Positions 1 through 12,402 of a stretch of 64,000 nt of DNA are shown piece by piece. How positions within the stretch are numbered: position 1 is the first letter of the stretch; each line of letters opens with the position of its first letter. The stretch lies in the NCBI RefSeq assembly GCF_954871325.1, contig NC_088775.1, positions 74,439,561 through 74,503,560 on the forward strand. The letters are read 5' to 3'. The notes under the pieces were generated by a model. The model saw only the letters and a program-made list of their open reading frames with translations, had not been told where the DNA came from and did no database searches. Source of the DNA: Gordionus sp. m RMFG-2023 (taxonomy: Eukaryota; Nematomorpha; Gordioida; Chordodea; Parachordodidae). A program made the position numbers and the translations under genes.

Positions 1-3000
1 CATTACCCAAATTTTTCATGATCCGTAATCCCTCTTGATAATTAGGCCCAGCTCTCCTGACATAAATCTTAGCACTGACTTTACACAGGTCGGAATGGAA
101 TTCGGTCAAGGCTCTTACTATGCCTTTGAAGGTGGAGGCCACATTAGTGAAATTTGCTATACCTCCTCCTATAATGAGCACTTTGCCACCTGTTATATTT
201 TGATTTTTATAATAGAATAAGCTTTGTTACATTATTCAATTATGGTGGTGTACAGGTGAGCTTATTTTGATGAATTAAACAAAAGACAAGCATTAAAGAA
301 ATCAATTCTACTGAAGCATTTAAGGCAAATTATTTTCCTTTAACCAAAAAATAACCCAACCTTAAAAGAGTATTTTGTGGTGAAATAGAATGATTAAAAG
401 CAACATTTGAAAAACCTTCTCTCGGATTTCTAGTCATGAGAGATAAAACGGTTTTGGCGTACTCATAGGTTTGGGACTCGCTAGGAGCCCCAGAATATTC
501 TCCATAATTGGCTAGATCGTCGGCCCCACCCAGGTCACAAATCGTATCGCTTGCCATATTAAAATAATATTTAAAATGCTATTACATTCTTCGGTAAGAG
601 TTAAGATATGATATAAAACAAAATAATGAGCGAGAATTATAATAGTCTTTACAGGATAATGAATCGCACTTAATTAGCTCTAGGACTGTAAAAAACGAGT
701 TTTTTCTCAAACTTAAAAGCAAAAATAATAAATATGCACATATATCCTTTTAAAGAAAAACAAGCTAATTTATAAAATTGTATTTAAATTAGGTAAAAAT
801 AATCATAGAATGTTTCTACCAAATTAAACTGGAAATAAATTAACCAAGACTCCTGGACAATATTATTAATTTGGTTAGGAATGACATATTCTTATAAATC
901 AAATTTAATATTAAAATCAATGATTTAAGCACGAAAAAAGTCATAATAGGTAATAAAATATATATAATAAAAAAATATAGAAAAAAGATTAAAAATAAAA
1001 TTCTGCTTACCTGTATATGACTGATGCCCCTCCACCTGCCACCATAGTCCAAATCCTGCCGTTAGGATTCAAAATAGTCAATTTCAGAGAGGCCCCACTT
1101 TTAGCATCAAGGTCCCTGATGTATTCTTCCTAATTATAGCAACAATATATTCGAATATTATTTGAAATCTTTTTCCAGAATCTCCACATTGTTTTTAGAT
1201 TTTGTGTGATAATCGAAACAAATAACCACCGTTCAAAATTAAAGAAGAAAAATAGGAAAAGTGAATACACAAATAGCATCGTTAGATTCTTATTATAGAA
1301 TTCTAACTCTAAATTTGATCAAAATTGTTAAAATACACCACTTTAATTTAAACAAATTACAAAAATTATTCTTTTTATATAATAAAATAAGGCGTTTCTT
1401 GTGAAGTTGACAAAAGATCGTTTTTTTGTAAAATTGATGGTGGAGTTATATAAAACTCTATGCCAATCAGAGACAACCTATTTTTATAAAAACGAACAAA
1501 AAAAAGAATTATGAAAAATGGAGCTAGCTATAAAATAAGATCGATTTAAAATAATATAAGTATAAAATTAATTACTTCGGGATAAGCCCTACGACCAAAA
1601 GGCGGGGGATAGGTCATTTCACCCCATTTCGCTTTGCAAAGGTACTCGGCGCATGTGTCAATTTTGGCTGCCACATCCAGAGCGCATATGGAATTATCCT
1701 CGCTTTTCATCACTTAAATGCGGTATGAAAATAGTGTTTATAATAAATGATTATATATTTTGATTTTCTAAAATGGGGTATATATTTTTAGTCACAATTA
1801 GGAGGTGGGTCACAAAATAAAGGCAGTTTTTTTGATTGAACTCTATATTTGTTGGATAGTCAAATCGAATCAACTATATTTAGTTGCTTTCCAGTAGGCC
1901 TATCCAATAGTGAACTGAATAATTATTCGTTTAAACATATTGAATAATTTATCATTGGAATAAAATCCGAATAGTATTTATTATTTATAAGAATCAATAT
2001 GAATAGTAAATTATTTAAGTTGCAAATCAAACAAATAATGCATATTTGATTTGTATTTGAATAAAGTCCTATGGATATTTCAAAACCGTTTGACTCAATA
2101 TAAGAATTTATTTTTATAATAAAAATAATTTTAAAATGCTTTTATAGTGCAACCTTTAGCTGTATATAATTCTAATATTTTCTGGTTAAATTGTTTTTCA
2201 ACTCTTATGCAATATCAAATAGAGTAAAATGATCAAAATTTATATTTTTATACCCTTTATACTAAACTGTGATCAAAATAAATATTAAGAAACTTTCATT
2301 TTCCAAACGTGCAAAAATATGTAAATATTTGCATGAGAATATGATTAACAGAGTTGGGCAGTACTGCGAATACTTATATCTAAGATACAAAATCCTTTTG
2401 TATCTTGTACTCAGTATCTTATTGACATTTTTAATAAGATACTAGTATCTGTATCTAAGATTCTTTACTTTGAAAAGAATCTTGTATCTTTTTCATTTTC
2501 TTTAAAAAGATACAGATACAGATTCTTTTTAATATTCATATTTAACCCTTTAGGTTCCCTCATAAAATTAATATGTTGCAACACGATATTTAGTAATTTT
2601 TTTATTGATTCTAGTATAATATAATATAAAACACACAAAAAAAGTTTTTTAAATTCAAAATGGCGGCTCTCCCTGGTGGTTTCAAATTCATATCATTGAC
2701 ACCTTATGGAAACTTTCGAAACAGTTTCTATTTTTATTTAGACATAGTGGTACGTTGCATGATTTGCACGACCACCTTGTTCTTCTGGGATTTAACTTTG
2801 TACTACAGAAGGTACACCTTCGTGAGGTTCCTGCCTGAGGTTGATGAGCTGAGTTTTTTAGTCTAATTTCTGGAAGGATATAAGCTTTATTATTTTTTCT
2901 TTGCATTGATATATAATTATTATCATTATGAATATTATCATCCCTATTAACATTTTTACAGTATACCAATTCGCTAGCAATTATTTGTCTTCGGAATTCT

Positions 3001-6000
3001 TTCGATGAGAGTTTATTATCTGTAAGAATATTGTATATTATGAATGAATTGATAATCGCCGCATCTATCAGCCAAAAAAATATTGGTAGTCACCATTTTC
3101 GCCACTTTCGCGAAATTTCATATAAAGACTTGAAATGGTCAACAGACCCCATATATTTATTATACATCTTTATCATTATTGGACATTTTACGTCAAATAC
3201 TTCCCCTTTTTTATTTTTTCTCTTCACAGTATCCACTGATCTCGGATCAATATAATTGGGCATTATAAATAAGTCACGATTATCTCGCCATTTAATTATA
3301 CTTATATTATTTTTGTCACTTCTCCAGTCAAACTCACCTCTTTTTAATTTTGTTTCCATATTCTTTATGGGCAAGTATCTCCTATTTTTGTTTAGTGTTC
3401 CGGTAGCATATATACCTTTCTTTTTTAAATCGATCAATTTCAATTTGATAAGGTGTATCCGATTCATAATCATCACTATCAATTTGGTAACGTGTATCCG
3501 ATTCATAATCATCTTCGGAATCAGTGGATGAGTTGTCTAACGAAGAACCTTCAGATGGAATGTCCAGATAATCATCCATATATATAACAAGCTAAAATTA
3601 TTGCGAAATGAGTTGGCAAAATTTATCAATTATTTAAAAAAATAAATATTAAAAATATTGTTGTTAAGTGGCAGTGGTTAGTTTAATATACCACATTAAA
3701 GAGATCAAAATAATATATAAATATTATTTATTTGAGCAAAAATAAATATTAGAAAGATAGATAAAATAGTGAGGAATATATACATTTAAAAATATTTGAT
3801 AAATATACTTACTTATAATTAAAATTGGAATTTTAAGAAAAATCATCGTAAAAAACGTATTTTGAAATAAAGGCGCGAAAAAAAAATTAAAAAATAACTC
3901 CTCCACAAACATATGAAAAAGAATATCTTTTAATATATATTCGTGGTGGTTTCATTTTATATGATTAACTCCTTTAGAAGATATAAAGGTTAAAAGGTGG
4001 TTTTATATTTGCACTACCGCGACCGAAAGGGTTAAAACATTTACATATCACACAATCTAACTTTATTTTCTTCGTGAAATCTTGTATTATTTTCTTTATT
4101 TTTTCCTGCTATATTTTAAATATATTGATAACCAAAATTAGTTGGAAATTTTACAGATCACAAAGATAGAAAGATTAAAAATAACAACACCAAAACTAAA
4201 TAAGTAAAGGTTATATTTTATATGAAATATTTTTTAATCTGTTGAATGTTTAACATTTATAGTAGTGAAGATGAAATTATGGAGATAGGTTCTCCTGAAT
4301 CAAATCCGAATCTTAAAATTCTAGATGGAAAATTTTATAAATTAATTCATGTGAAAAAGGACAAGGTACAAGCCGAATGTCAAAATTGCACAAGTAAAAA
4401 AGTTATTAAAGGTTGAAAAAACTCCTCTACAAACTTTGTTAAACATATTCAAGTATATTATACATTTTTATTTTATAATTATTAACATAATAATACCTAT
4501 ACTCCCTCTTAGATAATTGTTATTAAAATTTTTATAGAAGATGGTTGATTATCAAATTAAAATCATTTTGTATATATAATGAGGTGTACCGATACCACTT
4601 TTTGGAGGTCGAGATCCGAAATTCAATTGATATCGGCCGTACCGATCCGATATCATATCTAATTTTGTATTCTGTAAAGATACCAATGGTTTTAATTTTT
4701 AATATACTTTTTATTAGTATAACATTTATAATTTAACTATACCATAATGTCATTTAAATATATTATAATGATCAGTTATAGTTTATATTCAATTCAATTG
4801 CAATTCTAAAAGTATATAAAATATTTTTATTGTTAAATCACTTTTATATAACAAGTAATAACATTAATCTATATACATATTAATTAATAAACAATTATAA
4901 TATGAAATTTGAAATAAATATTTAAAATAATATTTAACATAAATATAACGAAGATTTCTTTTTAAAAATACCAATATTTCCAATTTATCAGAGGTCAGCT
5001 TGCGACGATAGTAACTGTCAATATCACCAGCTTCACTAAAAACAGATTCTGAAGAGATTATCGCACACTTACAGAATGCGCAAAAAAATAACAATATGGT
5101 AGAATGTTTATTAATTAAATATTATTATTAAAAAAATATACATAAAAATGGATTTCGATTATATTTATAAAAATAAATGATTTTAGATATAACTATTTTT
5201 TTAAATTTTATAACATTTTATTTTTGTTAAAGAAGCCATTTTTATATTGGATCAAATTTTATAATATTGACCGATAATTGATATTTTAAAATGGGTGAAA
5301 TATCGGTTTGATAAAAAATATCGGCACATCCTTAATATATTTTATATTTAATTATTTTAGCATCTTATTAGAGTAAATATTTAAGCTACAATTGATATAT
5401 AATATTAGATAATTTTAAAAGGCTCTTAATAAAATAATTATAATAAGGTAGAATTTAACTTTATTAGTTACTTTTATTTATTTATGATATAAGTAAAATT
5501 ATATTACAGTATTTATCTACAAAATTTAATCAATTTAAAATGCATTAAAGAAAATTGTTATATATTTAATAATTAAATAATATAATGTTGTACATTATTT
5601 TTATATTTTTTATATATAATTAATGATTTTGCAAGAAATATATTAAAAAAATTTGAAAAGAGATTTAAATGATATTTATATATATATGATATAAATGCAA
5701 GATTTAATAAGTCATACTATAAAATAAAACTAATTTAAAAAATACATATATATCACAAACAAGTAATGATAAATACTTATTAAATATAATGAATAAAATA
5801 AAACTAGTATGATTTTTTTTAGAGATTCCATTTAGCCATATACTCCGAATATAAGCTATATTTAAAACAACACAAAAAATAACCTGCAAATTCTAATAAA
5901 TCATTTGATTTAATTTTTTTTCTTATTTGAACATTCAACTCCCATTAAATATACTATACTCTCCCTTCCCTGTTTAAGCTATTAATGGACAAAAATTAAT

Positions 6001-9000
6001 ATTAAAATCCCTGGTTATTATAATTAATTCATCAATAAATATTTTATTAATTATTGCAAATAATCATTATTATATGTGTAATACTATTTTCTTCACATAT
6101 AAATAATAAAAATTGTATTTTATAAACTATTCTAATTTAATTGGTAATGATAATTTAAAAGTATCTTGTATTTAAGATACTCTAATTTAGTAAAAGATAC
6201 AAGTATCTTTTATCTTGTATCTTTTTGATATTTTGAACAAGGTACTAGTATCTGTATCTAAGATTCATTTTTTTATAAAGAATCTGTATCTGTATCTAGA
6301 TTCTTTTTCAGGAGGACCTGCCAACTCTGTTAACATCTATATTAATATACAGTGGGTCTTCTACAATATCCAGTTCAAAATATAGCTTAAAATTTTTATC
6401 ATCTAATTCATTAGTTAGTTTTCAATGGTATATTAATTATAATAACAGTATGCAATAAAATAAGATATGTGATAATAATTTAAAAATTGTGTACCCAACG
6501 GGTTGATTTCAAGATAAGTAAAATAGAGATCAGAGTAAAATTTGAACAACGTCTCCAAAAATAGAGCCAACGTCCTGCAAAATCAAATAATATAAAATTT
6601 TATTCGGTCAAAAATCGTTTTTTGCATCTTTCTTTATATCCTTTTGGCCTCTTTTCTTTTTAAAATTCATTAACTAGCTTCCTTGCCCATTCATCCTACG
6701 CCTACATTACGTTTAGCTATGCCCCATTCCTGCATTAAATCAATTACTTCTAATTTCCTCACATATTAAACTTTTTTTACTATTCCTTCCTTTCCATACA
6801 TTTCATGTTACTTAACTACATACAAGCAATCTTGCATATTAGATATTTTAAAAGATAAAATTTGAGAATCAAAGAGCAAATTAAATATCACAAATTTACG
6901 GTCTTTTTTTAGGGCTAATATCCTGGAGTAACTTTTTTTCGATCTCAGATGCGGTAGGAAAGGTTTCGATTGGAATATCCATTTTTAACGCCTTTAAAAA
7001 AATAAAAATTACATTATTTGAATGATTCATGATTTTGGTTTAAAATAAAACGGTGTTTTTATTAGAGCCTTATTAAAATACGCTCAAAGCTAGGAGTGTT
7101 CAAAATTATAATATTTTCTCATTATAAAGGATATCATTTGATTTATATAAAGCCCAATAAGAATTTAGATAGCTCACGTGATTGTGAAAACAGTTTTCTA
7201 ACCATGAACAAGGCTTTTAAATCTAATTATTAATTTAACACTATTGTTTAAGATGAGTAACTTAACTACAAATTAAGAAGTTTCAAAATGAATCAAAAGA
7301 TATTGTAAACATTTTGCTCTGACCTTAGAATCGACATCTCCAACATCTATACCTCCCCTGGGACAAAACATCAAATAATCGCCGTTTCTATGCGAACATA
7401 TGCAAACGTACATTTCGTCCTCCTGAACAATAAAACATTCGCCATTAAAATTAAAATTAATATTCTTCTTCTTTTTTCTTTCACTCGTTCTTTCTTTCAT
7501 TTTCCTTCCTTTTTAAATTCATTCATTATATCCTTAATGTACATACCATACTATATATAATACCTCTTTATGCGGGAAAAATTTTTCTATGATAAAATAG
7601 TTGCAATACCCTTTCGAATTACCGATCTGTGTTATAAAAAATATATTAAGTAGCATTTTATATAAAAATCTTTATAAATTGTCAATAATGAATGCTAATT
7701 TATAAGTAGAAATGTTAAAATTAGTGAAGGCCAACGCTACACAATCTAAAAGTTCTTCGTAAAAAAGGTCAGCTGCATTTGATGTATAAACTACATCAGC
7801 GATCACTATTTTTTAAATTTCTTTAAAGATTGTGGAGCCTGAACCGGTCCTACAAGAACCTTCATTTTTAAGGCGCTAAAAAATAGAAGCCATTCCTTTT
7901 TCAAAGTCCCAATATAATAAGATATTTGAAGCGAGCAGCACTACCAGTAAAGTAAACTTAAAAATCATAAAATATGTATTTATTAAATAATCTGATGTAT
8001 TTTATAAAGAGGGACAGGAGAATTAATCCTCTCTAACAATCCGCATCAGTAAAGTAAACTCAAAAATAAAATCGACCTCTATTATTATTATAATTAGGGA
8101 TGTACCGATATTTTTATCGGATCGGGCCGATATTTCATCTTTTTAAAAATATTGGTTTTAGACCGATATTATAAAATTTTGAGATCCAATTCGACAAAAT
8201 GCCGTTTTAGTTTTAAAAAAATTTATTTCGAATTTCATAATAAATTTGTATATTACTTATTATTTAAATAGATTAATGTTACTCAATATAAGTTATTCAT
8301 CAATAAAAATATTTTATATACTTTTAGATTCATGAATATATACTACAACTGATCATTATATTATATTTAAATGATTTGTGTTATGGTATAGTTAAATTAT
8401 AAATGTTATACTGTTGAGTAGATGTATTCATTAAAAATAATGATTAGTATGTTTATAGAATACAAGAGATATTTTATCGGATCGGTAATAGGTAGATATC
8501 GATTTATTATCGATAATATAGGATCGGCTTCCAGAAAGTGGTATCGGTGCACCCTTAATTAAAATATATTACGAATTCATTGCATTATATGTAATTAAGA
8601 AAACATTGTGATTGACATAAATTCCAGTCCTAAATAAAAGCAATTTATTATTTCTTATCCTTTTTTTTTTAAAAAAATCCAATTCCTTCTTTTAAAAAAT
8701 TTGTGTAATAAAAAAAAATTCTGATTTGAATGATGTAATTATTTGTCAAAAAATATTTTATCGAACATAATTATATTGAAAAATCAATATCCAAGATTGG
8801 AATTTGTTCAAAATACATTCGATTTTTTTTATTTATTAATAAACGAGAAAGGCATACATTTGTGACGATTATTTTATTCGGCTGATGACTATATTGATGT
8901 TTAGACCATTAGGCATATCGGAGAAGGGCGTTTCCCTCCTTTAATTTTTCTGTTCACCTAAATACCCCTCTTTAAGCGAATAAAAAGTTTCCTTTACACC

Positions 9001-12000
9001 CTTTCCCTTCAAAACTTTGTATCACTCAAAATAACAATATTTTAAAAAAATTATTAAAAAGTTTAAAAATGACTTATAATTCAAAATTTTTCGGAAATTA
9101 TTAAAAAAGCTATAAATTTTTAAAAAATATTAACATAACATAGCCAAAGGTCTGCAATAAACCTACCATAAAATTTATATGGGAAAGCCAGTGTTCACCT
9201 CTTTAGCAAACTCATATCTACTCGTACTTTGAAAATAAGTTAATCCATTCTAACGTAACTTTAGAGCTATTAATGAAAAAATATTTTAAACTTTATTAGC
9301 TTTGAAGAAGGCTGTAATTTTAAGTTTTTATATTTATTTTGTGTAAAATTAGTAAAACTTAATTTTTTCTAGTGAGAATATCGATTTAATTTGTTCAATA
9401 AGATGAAGAATTTCCATAATAAATAAATATTTTAATAATTTAAACAAAATATTATTCGCTACTATAATATCATAAAATCTTGATTTTATAAAATGTAAAA
9501 TAATTATTTTTTCATACTTCTTTTACTATATATATTCGAATGAATTAGCATTATGTTATAGTTAAATTTTGGGAAAATTTGCAAATATACGGTTATATAT
9601 ATATATATCACTCTTAAGGCAGTTTCTTTATTTAGTTAGGGTTGGTTAATATAATTTTTAAATTTGTCGATTCGGAGACATTTAAAACCCGTTTTATAAT
9701 ATTTATTGGCAGACCAAAATCTCGTTGTTTTGTTATTCCCAATGTGTTTAAATCTAGGCCCCATTCAGTCCAAGTCTGTCTTATTAAACGGTCCATTTTG
9801 ACCAAAAAAATGATTGATATTTTGTATATATTAAATAGGTAAATTAAATATATTAAAATTTAAATAAATAAAATACTTAAAAAAATGAAATGTCTGAATG
9901 ATAAACCTATATTAATTAAATTATATTTGCATACTTTGCTGCTTTTTATTACCAGTTGAATTCATTAATCAATTATACTATTGTTAGCTTCAAGGTATAC
10001 TACTGTAACTTCTATCCTTTATATTTGGCAACCTTTTATTTCATTTTCTTAGTATATATCACAACCTCACGAATCAAAATTGTAGACTCAGTTCGATCTT
10101 TTTTTCGATGCAGAAATATTTTTGACCTAGCTCTGGAGCCTGCTCCAGATTTTTAAAATTTGGGGCATTCTATAGTCCAACACGAATTTTTAATTTGGTC
10201 ATCGACAATTTTGGCTGTATTTTGGTAACCATTTCATAAGGAAACCGAAAATATGAGTTGATTAAATCATCCAATATGTGATAATGATCTATTATGCCCC
10301 GAAGAAGGCTGATTAACGTTTTTTTTAGACTGAACCAAGATTTTCTAAAAAAAAACGATCTTATATTATTTTATGATTGCAGGCAGCTATGAGATACTAT
10401 TTATTTTAGAGCTCTGCAAATGTATTTTTGGCCCGAATCCGAAATATTTGTTTATTCAAGTTCTTTTGAAAGTTGAGGTAGCGAAAAATGTGATATATTA
10501 TTAATATTTTGTTATTATTTTAAAAATAAGAAATGAATTTTAAAAAGTATACAACGAATCACATTCAGCCATAAACTTTATACTTAAATGTGATAATTAA
10601 CTTTAGGGGAAGAAAAAAAAATATTAATATACACGTTTTTTATGAAATTTGTACAAATATAGATGGTAAATAATTCAATATAAATATCGGATTGGTGAAA
10701 AATTTGTGGATTAACACAGCCCTATTCATTTTACTTTGTTTATAAAATAAATTATTTCGACTTAAAAAATGATTGTGTTAGAAACTGATCTAGGCCTACA
10801 GAAAATCAAATATTGAGATATTCGCAAAGGAATTTGTGTGGCCCACCCAGGCTAAAAATATTGTGCAAAATATTCGGACTGGCCGAGAATTTTTTTGATT
10901 TTTTAAGTCTGGAATAATGCAAATTTGCCATTTTTCATTAAGAAAAAAAAATTACGGATGAAAAAAGTGTATCATATTTTTTGGATAGGTCTATGAATAA
11001 TGACCAGATAGAATCAAAAAATCTTTTTACATTTCTTAATGAGCTAGCTTGGGTCAATTTCTAATATTCCTATACAATTCATAAAATTTAAATCAAATAA
11101 TTTCATATTTTTTCAGGCATAAAATTTTCCAAGTTTCTTCTCTTAGAAAAGTGTGTTTTAGTAAACATAAAAAATGATTATATGCAAGTTGAAAAAAAAT
11201 AAAATGTTTGATTGATAAGTAACTTTAATTATTTTATTTTTTTTTAAAAATTTAATTATAAATATTTGCAAATTCTAAAATTAGCAAATAAATTTAAAAA
11301 TTTTTAATTATTACTTGTCAATTTTTTTGAATTTCATATTTGTAAATTTTGAATTGAATTGAATAACAAAATTTTTGACAAGCCTAGATGGATGGTCAAA
11401 ATCTAATATTAGTCCATCCCTCCAAGTTAGTACTATTAATAGCGTAACCCATATTTTATCTTGCATTTGAAGGGCACATATTAATTTCATTGTTAAGAAA
11501 AATGCAAGATAGTAATCACTGATCACCATTTTCAATTATCAAGCTCAAGAAATATATCAAAACTAAGTCTTTTCTCAAATTAAGCCAAAAATTTATTAGA
11601 GGAATACTCTTAAAACTCAGATAAGTTCAACTTAAACAGTGTTTTATCAACAATATGTACAGATAATTATATTTGTATAATATTTTCTTGAGTTCAACAA
11701 TTAGTAAAAAAAATAGTTTTTTATATTTTGTAAAATCATAAATCAAATTTATTGTCTAGTTTCTTATATTTTTAAAAAATTTTCTTTTTATATATTTAAT
11801 TGTAGAAAATAAAGTATGATTAATATAAATACTTGTAGCTCTTTGCTTGTAAGGTCTAAAATCCAATCACACGCATCTTTATAATTTGTATCAAGCTTAA
11901 TCAATCCTAATTTTCCTCTTCTCTTGATCATTTGATCAGGTTTCACAACTAACCTCTATAAATTTAATTAATTTGCATTTTATTTATAAATATATTGCAA

Positions 12001-12402
12001 ATTTTTTATAGTAAGATTTGTTAATTACAAATTAATAGTATATTAAATATAATTTTGATTTTGTTTTTTACTACATATCTTCAATATGATAAAAATGGTC
12101 CATTATAGAATCTTAGACAAATGAATAAATTTTTTATTAATCAGTAGTATAAATGAATTATCATAAGAAAAATAGAATTTATACACTTTACTATGTAACC
12201 TAAGACACTCAAATATAGATTGAAGATAAACAAATAATTATACTTCTGTTAATAACCATGGTTGATTTTTGGCCAGAGCATTGAAATCACATTCGGGAGT
12301 AGATATTGATGCAATTAAATTATGATCAGGAGTATTATTAGTAAGAACATATTTGTTAAGTAACTCTTTTCCTTTGGCTTCAAATATAACTCTGGAAGAC
12401 AT
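1..12402 (-). CDS. ACLY: ATP-citrate lyase, first ten coding exons (gene continues past the left edge)
   Basis: Cytosolic enzyme making acetyl-CoA and oxaloacetate from citrate, CoA and ATP for lipid synthesis. Minus-strand exons: 12402-12244 (start [15 protein letters not shown]), 11955-11833 ([17 protein letters not shown]), 7626-7564 (FIIEKFFPH), 7422-7324 ([13 protein letters not shown], then [11 protein letters not shown]), 6991-6900, 6574-6495 ([13 protein letters not shown]), 1712-1576 ([18 protein letters not shown]), 1129-1011 ([18 protein letters not shown]), 549-416 ([20 protein letters not shown]) and 189-1 ([17 protein letters not shown]). Donors are GT, acceptors AG, and codon phase is kept at every junction. 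The ATP-grasp region and the N-F-T citrate-binding motif are present; the catalytic histidine and CoA/citrate-synthase-like part lie outside the window. About 400 of roughly 1,100 residues are visible, with no internal stop. Two donors are GTTTTT- or GTCAGA-like, otherwise ordinary. Introns of 4.8 and 4.2 kb hold transposons. Identification is from remembered family sequence. Confidence 0.95.
2546..4031 (-). mobile_element. piggyBac element, internally deleted, nested in the hAT element
   Basis: The ends read CCCTTTAGG and, reverse complemented, CCCTTTCGG, flanked on both sides by TTAA (2542-2545 and 4032-4035), the piggyBac target duplication. The length of 1,486 bp is short for an autonomous copy of about 2.4 kb. 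It carries only the start and the last third of a transposase on the minus strand. It is nested in the 2349-6329 element and so is younger than it. Confidence 0.88.
2688..3579 (-). pseudogene. piggyBac transposase remnant (N-terminus joined to C-terminal third)
   Basis: Reading leftward from an ATG at 3579, about 55 acidic residues ([22 protein letters not shown]) are typical of a piggyBac N-terminus. They run straight into the late DDE region in another frame: [36 protein letters not shown], then [10 protein letters not shown], which carries the third catalytic aspartate. The first two catalytic aspartates are missing, so an internal deletion is inferred. The C-terminal zinc ribbon is recognisable at 2880-2700 ([21 protein letters not shown]). 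With the core gone it cannot be active. Confidence 0.88.
4246..4457 (+). pseudogene. BED zinc-finger start of a hAT transposase
   Basis: An ATG at 4246 opens a frame with an acidic leader ([14 protein letters not shown]), a FYKLIHV segment, then [12 protein letters not shown], one in-frame TGA, and [11 protein letters not shown]. The C-x2-C followed by N-x3-H-x-Q/H is the BED finger that binds terminal repeats in hAT transposases. The stop probably replaces a GGA or TGG codon. The catalytic part is not visible downstream, where another hAT derivative sits. It is probably the 5' end of the transposase of the surrounding 4-kb hAT. Confidence 0.75.
4579..5334 (-). mobile_element. hAT derivative with GGTGTACCGATA ends
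   Basis: The left end reads GAGGTGTACCGATACCAC and the right end, reverse complemented, reads TAAGGATGTGCCGATA. It is the same family as the copy at 8095-8557 in the other large ACLY intron, in opposite orientation. It still carries the C-terminal part of a hAT transposase on the minus strand. The flanks are runs of TATATA, so a target duplication cannot be told from chance. Confidence 0.7.
4864..5094 (-). pseudogene. hAT transposase C-terminal dimerisation domain fragment
   Basis: The minus-strand frame reads [20 protein letters not shown] and then [10 protein letters not shown]. This matches the hAT C-terminal pattern S-x-x-S-V/E-R-V-F-S-x-A-G, R-R-x-x-L, L-x-F-L-K-x-N. Nothing upstream encodes the RNase-H-like catalytic core, so this is a fragment left in a non-autonomous element. 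Confidence 0.82.
8095..8557. mobile_element. hAT MITE, 463 bp, CCGATA terminal repeats
   Basis: The terminal repeats are TAGGGATGTACCGATA on the left and, reverse complemented, TAAGGGTGCACCGATACCAC on the right. The flanking octamers ATTATAAT (8087-8094) and ATTAAAAT (8558-8565) match at 7 of 8 positions, as expected of an aged 8-bp hAT duplication. There is no coding capacity. It is related to the element at 4579-5334. Confidence 0.85.
10050..10260. repeat. Interspersed repeat, loosely similar to 62,030-62,260
   Basis: Both places share TAGACTCAGT, then CTCTGGAG or CTCTGGGG about 60 bp on, then ACAATTTTGGCTGT or ACAATTTTGGGCTGT, then GAAAATATGAG. Order and spacing are similar, so they are probably decayed copies of one transposon. 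No ends could be fixed. Confidence 0.45.

Larger units (their letters stand above)
2349..6329 (+). mobile_element. hAT-type transposon, about 4 kb, host of nested insertions
   Basis: The left end begins CAGAGTTGGGCAGTACTG and the right end, reverse complemented, begins CAGAGTTGGCAGGTCC. Both ends carry subterminal runs of the words AAGATAC, AGTATCTGTATCTAAGATTC and rearrangements of them, in inverted orientation (2349-2530 and 6160-6329). CAGAGTTGG ends are typical of hAT elements. The flanks read ATGATTAA on the left and TTAACATC on the right, so no clean 8-bp duplication is seen; only TTAA is shared. A BED-finger fragment lies inside at 4246. The element sits in an ACLY intron and is decayed. 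Confidence 0.75.
1713..6494 (-). other. ACLY intron 6, transposon-filled
   Basis: This 4.8-kb intron lies between the exon ending in EINPL and the exon encoding CALDVAAK. About 4 kb of it is one hAT-type element, itself containing a piggyBac and a second hAT derivative. The remaining margins are AT-rich with no recognised content. Confidence 0.85.
7627..11832 (-). other. ACLY intron 2, mostly unannotated AT-rich DNA with a hAT MITE
   Basis: This 4.2-kb intron lies between the exons ending in TSKELQ and starting IGNSKGYC. It contains the hAT MITE at 8095-8557, a diffuse interspersed repeat near 10,050-10,260 and, at 9,640-9,798 on the minus strand, a short open frame starting [16 protein letters not shown] that I do not recognise. 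Nothing else is seen. Confidence 0.8.

Noticed and set aside
840-1052. Hydrophobic 70-residue minus-strand frame
   Set aside because: It is read through from ACLY exon 8 (1129-1011) into the intron in another frame. The true coding frame is that of ACLY.
2349-6329. piggyBac or Kolobok origin for the 4-kb element because TTAA flanks it
   Set aside because: The CAGAGTTGG ends and the BED finger inside point to hAT. TTAA is common in AT-rich DNA and could be shared by chance.
9640-9798. Minus-strand frame [16 protein letters not shown] in ACLY intron 2
   Set aside because: I first tried it as an ACLY exon, but the missing ACLY segment was found at 11,955-11,833 and the peptide does not match the family. 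It remains unidentified and short.
11311-11535. 74-residue minus-strand frame starting [12 protein letters not shown]
   Set aside because: It lies inside ACLY intron 2, matches no ACLY segment or transposase I know, and has no splice signals in phase.
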